DNA of 64,000 bases from Exiguobacterium sp. s124 (GCF_018617485.1 NZ_JACSKH010000001.1:744001-808000); one strand, 5' to 3'. Positions 9,395-16,784 are shown, counted from the first letter of the stretch. Translations and numbers: made by a program. The notes: generated from the sequence alone by a model not told the origin.

Positions 9395-9681
9395 TTATGT
9401 ATACAATTTGACGTTCGGCCATTGAGCTGGCCAATTTTTTTGAGCCATTCGTTTCAAGTAGATTGGATGTTTTGAGGTGCTTGTTTCAAAATACGGTGTA
9501 GGTCTAACTTGTAGTGTGAGAAGGTCTTGAACTCCATAGGGTGCTGAGAGAATGAGCTCACCGTCTAAATTGAGACGTACCCCGATTGCTGTCACCGTCT
9601 CAGGGAAATGGGCTAGTGCATCCGTAGATGAGGTGTACGGTGGGAGATGGTTCACATGATGCATTCTTGCTTGGTTTTTAA
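9395..9681 (-). pseudogene. NTP_transf_6-type nucleotidyltransferase, 3' fragment
   Basis: C-terminal part of a nucleotidyltransferase-like protein (NTP_transf_6/DUF925 family). Read on the minus strand from the element's edge, the frame gives V-K-N-Q-A-R-M-H, then P-P-Y-T-S, A-I-G-V-R-L and A-P-Y-G, all typical of the C-terminal half of this family. The N-terminal half lies on the other side of the inserted element (11107..11366), and its last in-family residues P-W-S join directly to V-K-N here. An internal ATG gives an 89-codon reading frame, but no ribosome site supports it. The fragment is dead as a gene. Confidence 0.9.
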
Positions 9682-9818
9682 CTAAATCAGGCGAGAATTC
9701 TCCCTCCTCTCAGCGTCTCGGGTTGTATCCCGGCATAGGTAGGTGATGAATCGCCCGGTCCAAAACTCTTTTTCCCTGTGACAGATATATCGAACAAAAG
9801 TTCGTGATTCCGTCAGAT

Positions 9819-9879
9819 TCTCCCTCCCCCTCCATGGGTATCGGATGAGGAGGACACATCACGATCTTCTGGAGGGAGA
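9819..9879 (+). promoter_or_regulatory. Stem that would mask the tnpB ribosome site
   Basis: TCTCCCTCC at 9819-9827 is exactly complementary to GGAGGGAGA at 9871-9879, which is the Shine-Dalgarno region of tnpB. In RNA this 9-pair stem would hide the site and lower TnpB translation. The pairing is seen; the effect is inferred. Confidence 0.5.
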
Positions 9880-9889
9880 GGGGACGGAC

Positions 9890-10981
9890 ATGCTGAAAGG
9901 CTACACATACAGGCTCCACCCGACGCCGGCGCAGGCCGATTTCTTGGTCCGGACGATCGGCTGCGCACGGTTCATCTACAACAAGCTGCTCGAGGACCGT
10001 ATCGCCATCCGCGAGGAGGCGAAGGCGGGGACCGGGCCGAGACGGAAACCGGCGACCCCCGCCTCCTACAAGCCCCTGTTCCCGTTCCTCGCCGAGGCGG
10101 ACAGCCTCGCGCTCGCGAACGCGAAGCTGAACCTCGACACGGCGTTCGCGAAGTTCTTCGCCGGGACGGCCGACTTCCCGGTGTTCAAGTCGAGACGACG
10201 GTCGCGCGCCTCCTACACGACGAATAACCAGCACGGCACGATCCGCATCGAGGCGGGCAAGGTCCGGCTGCCGAAGGTCGGGTTCGTGAAGTTCACACAA
10301 CATCGCCCGTTCGAGGGCGTCATCCGGTCGGCGACGGTGTCGATGACCAAGACGGGCAAGTTCTTCATCTCCATCCTCGTCAAACAGGACGATGAACCAT
10401 GGATACCAGTCAAGAACAAGGTCGGGATCGATCTCGGTTTGGAGCACTTCGCCATCATGACGAATGACGAAATGGTCTCGGAGAAGATCGACAACCCCCG
10501 ACTCCTCCGGAAGTCGGAAGCGAAGGTCAAGAAGGCGCAGCGCGCGCTGTCACGCAAGAAGATCGGGAGCCGGAACCGGGAGAAAGCCAGGCTGATCCTC
10601 GCCAAGAGACATGAGAAGATCGCGAACCAACGCAAGGACTTCCTTCACAAGCTGTCGAGACGGATCGTTGACGAGAACCAAGTCATCGTCGTGGAGACAT
10701 TGAAGTCGAAGGACATGATGAAGGATCACAAGGTGGCGAAGTCCGTCGGGGATGTCAGTTGGTACGAGTTCGTCCGTCAACTCGAATACAAATCAAACTT
10801 CTACGGACGGACGCTCATCAAGGCGGATCAATGGTTCGCATCCACTCAAATCTGTTCCACTTGCGGCGTGAAAGGCGAGAAGAAGGCGATGGATGTCCGT
10901 GAATGGACGTGTACTCATTGTGGTGTTCATCATGACCGTGACATCAACGCAAGCATCAACCTGTTGATGTTGGCAAACTAA
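9890..10981 (+). CDS. tnpB: TnpB RNA-guided endonuclease (IS605 OrfB)
   Basis: A complete 363-residue TnpB. The N-terminal helix-turn-helix/WED region begins K-G-Y-T-Y-R-L-H-P-T; the RuvC site is intact with D181 (GIDLGL), E269 (VVETLKS) and D351 (DRDINAS). A zinc ribbon has C322, C325, C341 and C344. Family members cut DNA guided by an omega RNA made from the element's right end, which favours retention of the element. The ATG at 9890 follows GGAGGGAGAGGGG; an upstream in-frame ATG at 9845 gives unrelated sequence. The first two thirds are clearly GC-richer than the host and the last part is not, hinting at recent arrival or a mosaic. Confidence 0.95.
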   Translation: MLKGYTYRLHPTPAQADFLVRTIGCARFIYNKLLEDRIAIREEAKAGTGPRRKPATPASYKPLFPFLAEADSLALANAKLNLDTAFAKFFAGTADFPVFKSRRRSRASYTTNNQHGTIRIEAGKVRLPKVGFVKFTQHRPFEGVIRSATVSMTKTGKFFISILVKQDDEPWIPVKNKVGIDLGLEHFAIMTNDEMVSEKIDNPRLLRKSEAKVKKAQRALSRKKIGSRNREKARLILAKRHEKIANQRKDFLHKLSRRIVDENQVIVVETLKSKDMMKDHKVAKSVGDVSWYEFVRQLEYKSNFYGRTLIKADQWFASTQICSTCGVKGEKKAMDVREWTCTHCGVHHDRDINASINLLMLAN

Positions 10982-10990
10982 AACGAATTC

Positions 10991-11106
10991 CTTCAGGGTG
11001 GGAACCACCCGACGAGCTTGGTAAATAATCGTGGCTAATAAAAGTACGGTCTTCCCAAGAAGCTCCCACTTCAATGTGCGAAGCAAATAAGTGGCGAGTA
11101 GTTCAC
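10991..11106 (+). ncRNA. Predicted TnpB omega RNA (right-end RNA)
   Basis: The region between the tnpB stop and the element's right edge folds into a GGGTGG/CCACCC hairpin and a terminal CCACTT/AAGTGG hairpin and ends in TTCAC. In studied TnpB systems the guide RNA scaffold is this right end, often overlapping the 3' end of tnpB, and the guide is the flanking host sequence. The guide here would begin CAGACCAAGGTACG at 11107. The 5' limit is not known; the scaffold probably extends into tnpB. Confidence 0.65.
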
Positions 11107-11366
11107 CAGACCAAGGTACGTCTGGATCTCGTTGATACAACGTCTGCTCTAATTACTTCTCGATTCGTTTTGATGTTTGAAATAACATCCACGTCGTCCG
11201 TCTGGGTCGGGGTCTCGTATCCGTGGAGATGATCCCATATTTTTGCGCGGATATAGCCCGCGCAAATCCACCAGTCTGGTAGATGAAGAGTAGCGACGGT
11301 GCGGAGGTGCTTCATGAGTTCTGCATCTTGCTGTAAGAAATGAATCAAGTCCTGTTCATGTTCCAT
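11107..11366 (-). pseudogene. NTP_transf_6-type nucleotidyltransferase, 5' fragment
   Basis: N-terminal part of the gene broken by the TnpB element. It starts at an ATG (11366) behind GGAGG and reads L-P-D-W-W-I-C-A-G-Y, then T-D-D-V-D-V-I, the metal-binding nucleotidyltransferase signature. After D-V-D-V the family's sequence continues in another frame (a T-run near 11182 appears two bases short), and in that frame a TAA stands where a glutamate is expected just before L-E-Q-T-L-Y-Q-R-D-P-D-V-P-W-S. Three lesions are thus present: frameshift, stop and insertion. No functional product is expected. Confidence 0.88.
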
Positions 11367-11394
11367 CAATCAATATCCTCCAAATCATATGATG

Positions 11395-11425
11395 AAAAAA
11401 AGCATCTAGGCAATGCCTAGATGCT
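11395..11425 (-). terminator. Terminator after ribU
   Basis: On the minus strand AGCATCTAGGC pairs perfectly with GCCTAGATGCT around a 3-base loop, followed by T. Confidence 0.9.
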
Positions 11426-11435
11426 TGTATATCGA

Positions 11436-12023
11436 TTACGCTTGAAGCTGTAAACGTTGACGTTCGATCCACGGCTTCAATTTCAAGAAGAGTGGAACGA
11501 AGAGTGCGCTGATTAAGATGGCTTTAATCAAGTTGAACGGTAAAATCCCGTAAAGGACGAGGTCCGTCTTCACGGCCGGATCGGCCATGTCTGCCATTCC
11601 GAAGAAGAAAGCATAGGCTGGCAAGATGACGAGATAGTTTAAGATGGCGAGGCTGAGTGCCATTGTGATTGTACCGGCGAGTAGTCCAGAAGCGAGTGCT
11701 TTGTTCGTCTTCCGTTTGTGATAGAACCATGCGACCGGGTACATGAATGCGACACCTGCGAAGAAGTTTGCGACTTCTCCGACCGGGACACCGCCACCGT
11801 TAAAGACATAATACAAGACGTTTTTCAATCCGACGACCACGACACCTGCGAGTGGTGAAAAGACGATCCCGGCAATGAGTGCAGGAATGTCACTAAAGTC
11901 CACTTTGAGGAATGGCGGTAAAAATGGGAGCGGGAAGTTGAATAGCATGAGTACGAACGAAATCGTCCCGAGCATCGCCAAAGTCACCATTGTTGTCAGT
12001 CGTTTGTTGCGCGTAGTTTTCAT
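11436..12023 (-). CDS. ribU: Riboflavin ECF transporter substrate-binding subunit RibU
   Basis: A 195-residue membrane protein with about six hydrophobic segments, matching the S component RibU of energy-coupling-factor transporters. It would bind riboflavin outside and use the shared EcfAAT module, not encoded here. The segment F-P-L-P-F-L-P-P-F-L-K-V-D-F-S-D-I-P near residues 25-42 is typical of RibU. The start at 12023 is set by GGAGAGA directly upstream; the longer frame runs back into the riboswitch and is not credible. The FMN riboswitch and terminator in its leader confirm the role. Confidence 0.95.
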   Translation of the reverse strand: MKTTRNKRLTTMVTLAMLGTISFVLMLFNFPLPFLPPFLKVDFSDIPALIAGIVFSPLAGVVVVGLKNVLYYVFNGGGVPVGEVANFFAGVAFMYPVAWFYHKRKTNKALASGLLAGTITMALSLAILNYLVILPAYAFFFGMADMADPAVKTDLVLYGILPFNLIKAILISALFVPLFLKLKPWIERQRLQLQA

Positions 12024-12073
12024 CAGAATCTCTCCTTTAGGTCGCTCCTCGATGAATGGCACCCGTCGCATAT

Positions 12074-12103
12074 AAAAACCCGATTGCAATGAAGACAATC
12101 GGG
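12074..12103 (-). terminator. Riboswitch-controlled terminator before ribU
   Basis: On the minus strand CCCGATTG pairs with CAATCGGG, followed by TTTTTATA, about 50 bases before the ribU start and downstream of the FMN aptamer. A separate 9-pair hairpin (GATGTTTTC/GAAAACATC, 12127-12168) sits between aptamer and terminator. Premature termination when FMN is bound is the expected logic. Confidence 0.8.
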
Positions 12104-12188
12104 AGAGTTTACGCGCATACGAAATAGATGTTTTCCGAGGTGAAAGAGTCCACATCAAAGAAAACATCCGGATATCGGTCGGATGCCG

Positions 12189-12327
12189 CCATCTTCTCCC
12201 ATCCAGACTATACTGTCGGCTTTCGAATCTCACGAAATCAGCAAGCAACGCCTTGCTCGCTCACGGGCTGAGAAGAATAAATTCTTCAATACCGCCGGTC
12301 GGGAATTTCACCCTGCCCCGAAGATGG
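12189..12327 (-). promoter_or_regulatory. FMN riboswitch (RFN element)
   Basis: The minus strand shows the RFN hallmarks in order: AGGGTGAAATTCCCGACC, GGCGGT, AGCCCGTGAGCG and GACAGTATAGTCTGGATGGG, closed by CCATCTTC/GAAGATGG. The aptamer binds flavin mononucleotide and lies in the ribU leader. Confidence 0.97.
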
Positions 12328-12356
12328 AACGATTTAATTTTTTTTGTTACAGTTTA

Positions 12357-12385
12357 GTTATACAAGATAATGCACAAAACTACAA
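12357..12385 (-). promoter_or_regulatory. ribU promoter
   Basis: On the minus strand, -35 TTGTAG (12380-12385) and -10 TATAAC (12357-12362) are 17 bases apart and lie about 30 bases before the FMN aptamer. Confidence 0.55.
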
Positions 12386-12398
12386 GTCAATTGACTTG
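12383..12398. repeat. 16-base perfect palindrome, possible operator
   Basis: CAAGTCAATTGACTTG is a perfect inverted repeat between ribU and yutM. It overlaps the ribU -35 and lies about 30 bases before the yutM start. The binding protein, if any, is not recognised. Confidence 0.5.
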
Positions 12399-12427
12399 AA
12401 ATGAAGATAAAATGAGGAGGAGTTCAG

Positions 12428-12784
12428 ATGATTCATTTGACAGAATCAGCAGCACTTCAAGTACAAGAGATGATGAAACAGACCGAACGCCCGGATGCAC
12501 AATATTTGCGAGTAAAGGTCCAAGGTGGCGGATGTACAGGACTTTCATATGGAATGGGCTTTGATGAAGAGAAAACGGACAAAGATGTTCAATTTGATCA
12601 TCATGGTGTCCGCGTCATCGTCGCTGAAGTGGATCATGGGGTCGTCGATGGACTTGAGATCGACTATAAGCAGTCGATGCTCGGCGGAGGCTTTACGATT
12701 AAAAACCCGAATGCGATCGCCACGTGCGGCTGCGGCTCAAGTTTCCGTACGGCAACGAACGCCGGTACACCTGGAGAATGTTAA
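12428..12784 (+). CDS. yutM: HesB/IscA-type iron-sulfur assembly protein (YutM/ErpA-like)
   Basis: A 118-residue A-type Fe-S carrier. The three conserved cysteines are C36 (GGGCTG), C100 and C102 (CGC near the C-terminus), the pattern needed to bind or hand on a cluster. B. subtilis YutM is the likely counterpart. GAGGAG precedes the ATG. It is divergent from ribU, ends in its own terminator, and lies in the same block as the reductases FNR and Ndh, as in Bacillus. Confidence 0.9.
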   Translation: MIHLTESAALQVQEMMKQTERPDAQYLRVKVQGGGCTGLSYGMGFDEEKTDKDVQFDHHGVRVIVAEVDHGVVDGLEIDYKQSMLGGGFTIKNPNAIATCGCGSSFRTATNAGTPGEC

Positions 12785-12791
12785 TCACGTT

Positions 12792-12821
12792 AGACTATGG
12801 CGCGCCATAGTCTTTTTTTTG
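12792..12821 (+). terminator. Terminator after yutM
   Basis: AGACTATGGCG pairs with CGCCATAGTCT, followed by eight T. Confidence 0.88.
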
Positions 12822-12895
12822 TGCGATTCGACCAGTTATGGAACGTCGGGGAAAGGGAATGTAGGAAGAGAATCGTATTAAAGGGGGCTAGGGTG

Positions 12896-13750
12896 ATGAG
12901 GAAAGTATTGATTTTTGGAGGATCACGCTATTTCGGGAAACGACTTGCCTTGCGACTCGCGGAGGCGGGGGACGATGTGACGATTGTGACGAGAGGGCAA
13001 CTGCAAGTGCCAGAAGCCGAAGGGATACGTTCGATCAAAGGAGATCGGCAATCGGTCGCAACGATGAAAGACTTGGCACGCGAACGGTACGACCTCGTCT
13101 ACGACAATATTTGTTTTACGCCGTATCAGGCAAAGATTGCGTCGGACGCGTTCATGGACAAAGTGGGGAAATATGTACTGACGTCTACGATGTCGGTGTA
13201 TGCTCCGGGTCCTGACTTAAAAGAGAGTGACTTCAATCCGCTCCATTATGAATACCACTTAGAAGCCGAGCATGATTACGGACAAGGAAAGCGAGAGGCC
13301 GAATCGTTCTTCTTCCACCGGGCCTCGTTCCCGGTCGCGACCGTTCGCCTGCCAATTGTCCTAGGACCGGACGATTATACAGATCGACTCAAATTTTATG
13401 TGGATGCGATTCGTAACGAGGAACCGGTTGTCTTGCATCATCCGGAAGCGAAGATGGGTTTCATCTCAAGTGCGGAAGCAGCGGCATTTTTAGAATGGGT
13501 AGGACGCGCGAACGTGACGGGTCCATTCAACGCGGCAAGTGACGGTCTGATCTCCATGGGTGCTCTGATGGAACGGATCGGTCATCACGTCGGAAAACCG
13601 GTCCATATTATAAAAGACGGGGAGTCGTCCCCATATGATTCGGATGTCGACTATTACATGTCAATCGCTGAAGCGAAAAAAGCGGGCTACGTCTTCACGC
13701 AGTTGGATGACTGGATTGACCGGGTCATCATTCAGACGATGAGGAAATGA
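12896..13750 (+). CDS. NAD-dependent epimerase/dehydratase-like protein (extended SDR)
   Basis: A 284-residue extended short-chain dehydrogenase/reductase. It opens with a Rossmann motif (GGSRYFGKRL, residues about 8-17), and the family's usual Y-X3-K is replaced: the corresponding stretch reads D-Y-G-Q-G-K-R-E-A-E, which retains the lysine and a tyrosine in the order Y-x-x-x-K. Related proteins act on nucleotide sugars or are RNA-binding CSP41-like; no substrate can be assigned. The ATG at 12896 follows AAGGGGG. Longer frame upstream covers the yutM terminator and is rejected. Confidence 0.8.
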   Translation: MRKVLIFGGSRYFGKRLALRLAEAGDDVTIVTRGQLQVPEAEGIRSIKGDRQSVATMKDLARERYDLVYDNICFTPYQAKIASDAFMDKVGKYVLTSTMSVYAPGPDLKESDFNPLHYEYHLEAEHDYGQGKREAESFFFHRASFPVATVRLPIVLGPDDYTDRLKFYVDAIRNEEPVVLHHPEAKMGFISSAEAAAFLEWVGRANVTGPFNAASDGLISMGALMERIGHHVGKPVHIIKDGESSPYDSDVDYYMSIAEAKKAGYVFTQLDDWIDRVIIQTMRK

Positions 13751-13753
13751 AAA

Positions 13754-13784
13754 AATCCTCTGTGGATACGGTCCACAGAGGATT
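13754..13784. terminator. Bidirectional terminator
   Basis: AATCCTCTGTGGA pairs perfectly with TCCACAGAGGATT between convergent genes, with A-run on the left side and mixed T on the right. Confidence 0.75.
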
Positions 13785-13789
13785 GATGA

Positions 13790-14767
13790 TTATTTCCCGG
13801 CAAATACAGATGTCGAGTGTTGTGGGTGACGAGCAGTCGGGTCCACAAGTTGTTTTACTTGGTTGATGGCGATTGGGGCTTCACCGAAACCTGTTGCGAT
13901 CAACTTCACTTTTCCTTCGTATGTGGCGATATCACCACAAGCGAAGATGCCGGCGACTGTCGTTTCCATACGTGAGTCGACGCGGATTGTGTTCTTCTCA
14001 AATTCCATTCCCCAGTTCTTGATTGGACCAAGAGATGAAACGAATCCGTAGTTACAAATCAAATCATCAATTTCAACGATTTTCGACTCACCGTCTTTAT
14101 CTGTCAGTTCGACAGATTCGATATGTGTCTCACCTGAAAGTGACTCGATGTTGTATGGGGTAAGGACGTTAATCGTCGATGCTCTCATCTGCTCGACCGT
14201 ATGTTCGTGAGCACGGAAGCGGTCGCGACGGTGGACGATGTGTACTTCTTTCGCAATCCCTTCAAGCATGAGCGCCCAGTCGACGGCTGAATCTCCGCCA
14301 CCTGCAATCATGACACGGCGATCACGGAATTTCTCCATGTTGTCGACGAAGTAATGAAGGTTTGCGTAATCTTCACAGCCGTCAAGACCGAGTGGACGAG
14401 CCGAGAAGGCACCGTTTCCTGCAGTGATGATGATGGCTTTCGTATGATATTCTTCTTTATTTGTCGTCAAAACGAATGTGCCGTCCTCAAGACGTTCCAC
14501 CGTTTCAACCGTTTCGCCGAGGCGGTAGTCTTGCTCGAATTGATCAGCTTGCGCTTTCAATTGATCGATCAAGTCCTGTGCTTTCACTTTCGGGAAACCA
14601 GCGATATCATAAATATATTTTTCAGGATAGAGCGTTGACAACTGACCGCCGAGTTGCGGTAAGCTTTCAATCAACGTCGTATCGAGTTGGCGCATGCCTG
14701 CGTAAAATGCGGTGAACAGTCCGACCGGGCCGCCACCGATGATGATTACATCTTTCGTCGTCTTCAT
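13790..14767 (-). CDS. yumC: Ferredoxin/flavodoxin-NADP+ reductase, YumC type
   Basis: A 325-residue thioredoxin-reductase-like FNR. It has the FAD motif IIGGGPVG (residues about 9-16), an NADPH motif [10 protein letters not shown] near residue 158 and the FACGDIA FAD motif near residue 280. It lacks the redox CxxC of thioredoxin reductase, as expected for this FNR class, which passes electrons from NADPH to ferredoxin or flavodoxin. The ATG at 14767 has GAGGAGG upstream. It is divergent from ndh; in B. subtilis yumB and yumC are likewise neighbours. A flavodoxin gene in this window (32165) is a possible partner by inference only. Confidence 0.93.
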   Translation of the reverse strand: MKTTKDVIIIGGGPVGLFTAFYAGMRQLDTTLIESLPQLGGQLSTLYPEKYIYDIAGFPKVKAQDLIDQLKAQADQFEQDYRLGETVETVERLEDGTFVLTTNKEEYHTKAIIITAGNGAFSARPLGLDGCEDYANLHYFVDNMEKFRDRRVMIAGGGDSAVDWALMLEGIAKEVHIVHRRDRFRAHEHTVEQMRASTINVLTPYNIESLSGETHIESVELTDKDGESKIVEIDDLICNYGFVSSLGPIKNWGMEFEKNTIRVDSRMETTVAGIFACGDIATYEGKVKLIATGFGEAPIAINQVKQLVDPTARHPQHSTSVFAGK

Positions 14768-14879
14768 CGAATTCCTCCTCAAAGCGTATACATCTATTAT
14801 AGAGAGTTTATTGAATTAAATCCATTCAGTACAAACATGCAACACTTTCAAAAAAAATTCAAGAAGATAAGCTTTTCCA

Positions 14880-14908
14880 TTGAGAATTCAATTTAAAGAG
14901 CGTACAAT
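14880..14908 (+). promoter_or_regulatory. ndh promoter
   Basis: TTGAGA at 14880-14885 and TACAAT at 14903-14908 with a 17-base spacer; the leader to the ndh ATG is about 115 bases. Confidence 0.65.
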
Positions 14909-14921
14909 AAAGCAGAAGCAA

Positions 14922-14993
14922 TTGTGAACAGATGTTGAACAAGAATGGGCTTTATTGTGAACATCTATGTGAAGAAACACACAACATAGTTGT
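14922..14993 (+). promoter_or_regulatory. Rex-like repeats in the ndh leader
   Basis: TTGTGAACA occurs at 14922 and 14955, each followed by an imperfect inverted partner (TGTTGAACAA; ATGTGAAG), and ACAACATAGTTGT at 14981-14993 is a perfect palindrome. Rex operators contain TTGTGAA facing TTCACAA, and ndh is a known Rex target in Bacillus. The match is partial, so this is a suggestion. Confidence 0.35.
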
Positions 14994-15030
14994 TCAAAAA
15001 AACAAAACTTTAAACAAGGTGGAAATGAAC

Positions 15031-16242
15031 ATGAAACGACCTAACATTGTTATTCTTGGCGCGGGCTTTGGCGGACTTATTACAGCTGTCAACCTTCAAA
15101 AGACACTCGCTGCAGGTGATGCGAACATCACGCTCATCAACAAGCATGATTATCACTACCAAACGACATGGCTTCACGAACCAGCTGCTGGAACGATGAA
15201 CCCAGACCAAGCACGCATTTACATTAACGACATTGTGAACCCGTCACGTGTGAAACTTGTCAAAGGGATCGTCGATCGCGTCGATACTGCTGCGAAACAA
15301 GTCACGCTCGAAGATGGTTCTGTCGTCGAATACGACTACGTTGTCATCGGTCTCGGTGGTGTTCCTGAAACATTCGGTATCCCAGGCTTGAAAGAAAACG
15401 CGATGACAATCAGCTCGTTGAACAGTGTTCGTAAAATCAAAGAGCACATCGAGTACTCATTCGCTCAATATAAAACAAACGGTTCTTCTGACAACTCGTT
15501 CGTCACGATTGTTGTCGGTGGTGCTGGATTCACAGGAATCGAATTCCTCGGTGAAATCGTCAACCGAATCCCTGAGCTTTGCAAACAGTATGACGTTCCA
15601 CGCGAAGCGGTTCGCATCGTCAACATTGAAGCGGCGCCAACAGTTCTTCCAGGATTCGATCCGGAACTCACAACATACGCACAGAAATGGTTGGAGCGTA
15701 ACGGTGTCGAGATGAAACTCGGTAACGGAATCAAAGGCGTCGAACCAGGTGTCGTCACATTCGGTCCACTCCAAGGTGACACAACGGAGACAATCCGTGC
15801 CAACACAATCATCTGGACAGGTGGCGTAAGTGGTAGCCCAATCATCGAAAAATCAGGATTTGAAGCGGTTCGTAACCGTGTCATGGTGGAAGCGGACAAC
15901 CGTGCACCAGGTCACGACAACGTCTTCATCATCGGTGACTGCTCAGCAGTCATGGACCCTGCATCAAACCGTCCGTACCCACCGACGGCACAAATCGCGA
16001 CACAACAAGCGCACAACGTTGCGAAAAACATCGCGGCGCTTATCAACGGCAAATCGACTTCGAAGTTCACTTACGAGAGCAAAGGAACAGTCGCTTCGCT
16101 CGGTCATAACGATGGAATCGGAATCGTCATGGGTAAAAAAATCTTCGGTCGCAACGCTTCATTCATGAAGAAAGTCATCGACAACAAACACTTCATCGAA
16201 TTGAAAAAATACGGACTCGTCCTCAAAAAAGGGAAGTTCTAA
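15031..16242 (+). CDS. ndh: Type II NADH dehydrogenase (NDH-2)
   Basis: A 403-residue peripheral membrane flavoprotein that oxidises NADH and reduces menaquinone without pumping protons. The FAD motif ILGAGFGG opens the chain (about residues 7-14), a second NADH motif VVGGAGFTG lies near residue 165, and IIGDCSA near residue 297 contacts FAD. The C-terminal region with basic and hydrophobic residues would dock on the membrane. The start at 15031 fits AAGGTGG at 8 bases; an ATG at 15025 is too close. It is divergent from yumC, with a terminator after it. Confidence 0.93.
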   Translation: MKRPNIVILGAGFGGLITAVNLQKTLAAGDANITLINKHDYHYQTTWLHEPAAGTMNPDQARIYINDIVNPSRVKLVKGIVDRVDTAAKQVTLEDGSVVEYDYVVIGLGGVPETFGIPGLKENAMTISSLNSVRKIKEHIEYSFAQYKTNGSSDNSFVTIVVGGAGFTGIEFLGEIVNRIPELCKQYDVPREAVRIVNIEAAPTVLPGFDPELTTYAQKWLERNGVEMKLGNGIKGVEPGVVTFGPLQGDTTETIRANTIIWTGGVSGSPIIEKSGFEAVRNRVMVEADNRAPGHDNVFIIGDCSAVMDPASNRPYPPTAQIATQQAHNVAKNIAALINGKSTSKFTYESKGTVASLGHNDGIGIVMGKKIFGRNASFMKKVIDNKHFIELKKYGLVLKKGKF

Positions 16243-16259
16243 TTCGCGATTCACGTACG

Positions 16260-16292
16260 GCTCGTTCTCATTCAGAACGAGCTGTTTTCTTT
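16260..16292 (+). terminator. Terminator after ndh
   Basis: GCTCGTTCT pairs with AGAACGAGC around a 5-base loop, followed by TGTTTTCTTT. Confidence 0.82.
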
Positions 16293-16314
16293 AGAAATTG
16301 TCATAGGAAGTTCT

Positions 16315-16344
16315 TTGACCACTTTGGTAGAAATTTTGTATAAT
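16315..16344 (+). promoter_or_regulatory. yuiB promoter
   Basis: TTGACC at 16315-16320 and TATAAT at 16339-16344, spacer 18. The implied transcript start is only a few bases before the ribosome site. Confidence 0.7.
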
Positions 16345-16369
16345 GGAGAGCGGACAAGGGGGACATCAC

Positions 16370-16687
16370 ATGCATATTATCCAAGCAGTCATTGGGGCCG
16401 TCTTATATATGACGATTTTTTTCAGTATCGGCTTCATTTTGAATATGTTACTTAAAAAGACATGGACACTTGTGTTCATTTATCCAATTTTTGTCATCAT
16501 GATGATTGATAATGTCAAACTTTCGAGTTACGTGACCGAGACGTCAACTGCACTCACGGGGATCTATGAAGGACTCGTCGGATTGCAGCTTCTCGATTTG
16601 TTCATGCTCGGTTTCGGATTGCTCGGTGCAATCTTAGCTGGCGTGACGATTCGTTTCTTACGGAAGAGCGGTTATTCAATGTTTTAA
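16370..16687 (+). CDS. yuiB: YuiB-like small membrane protein
   Basis: A 105-residue protein with three hydrophobic segments (about residues 3-28, 30-48 and 75-97), matching the uncharacterised YuiB family found beside ndh/yumB in Bacillus. The start at 16370 follows AAGGGGG; an upstream in-frame ATG at 16343 overlaps the -10 box and is not used. Function is unknown. Confidence 0.82.
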   Translation: MHIIQAVIGAVLYMTIFFSIGFILNMLLKKTWTLVFIYPIFVIMMIDNVKLSSYVTETSTALTGIYEGLVGLQLLDLFMLGFGLLGAILAGVTIRFLRKSGYSMF

Positions 16688-16720
16688 ATGGCGACAGAAA
16701 TGTTCGCCATTTTTGTTTTG
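16686..16720 (+). terminator. Terminator after yuiB
   Basis: AAATGGCGA pairs with TCGCCATTT, then TTGTTTTG. Confidence 0.82.
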
Positions 16721-16784
16721 TCCCTACTTTTTTAGGGCATGAACCGATATACTAGATAGCGAAACGATTTTAGTAAGGGATGCG

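Larger units (their letters stand above)
9682..11106 (+). mobile_element. TnpB-only IS200/IS605-family element (IS1341 group)
   Basis: A 1425-base insertion with one gene, tnpB, and no Y1 transposase TnpA. The limits come from rejoining the broken host gene: flanks TTTTTAA and CAGACCA restore the frame exactly (a one-base ambiguity allows 9683..11107). There is no target-site duplication or terminal inverted repeat, as expected for this family. The left end has an 11-base direct repeat (ATTCTCCCTCC at 9697 and 9817). The right end has a GGGTGG/CCACCC hairpin (10996-11010), a CCACTT/AAGTGG hairpin (11066-11094) and terminal TTCAC. Transposition would need TnpA supplied from elsewhere. Confidence 0.9.

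Noticed and set aside
9710-10447. A 245-codon frame antisense to tnpB
   Set aside because: It arises from the high GC and codon pattern of tnpB. Its sequence is Arg/Leu/Glu-rich low complexity with no family likeness and no ribosome site.
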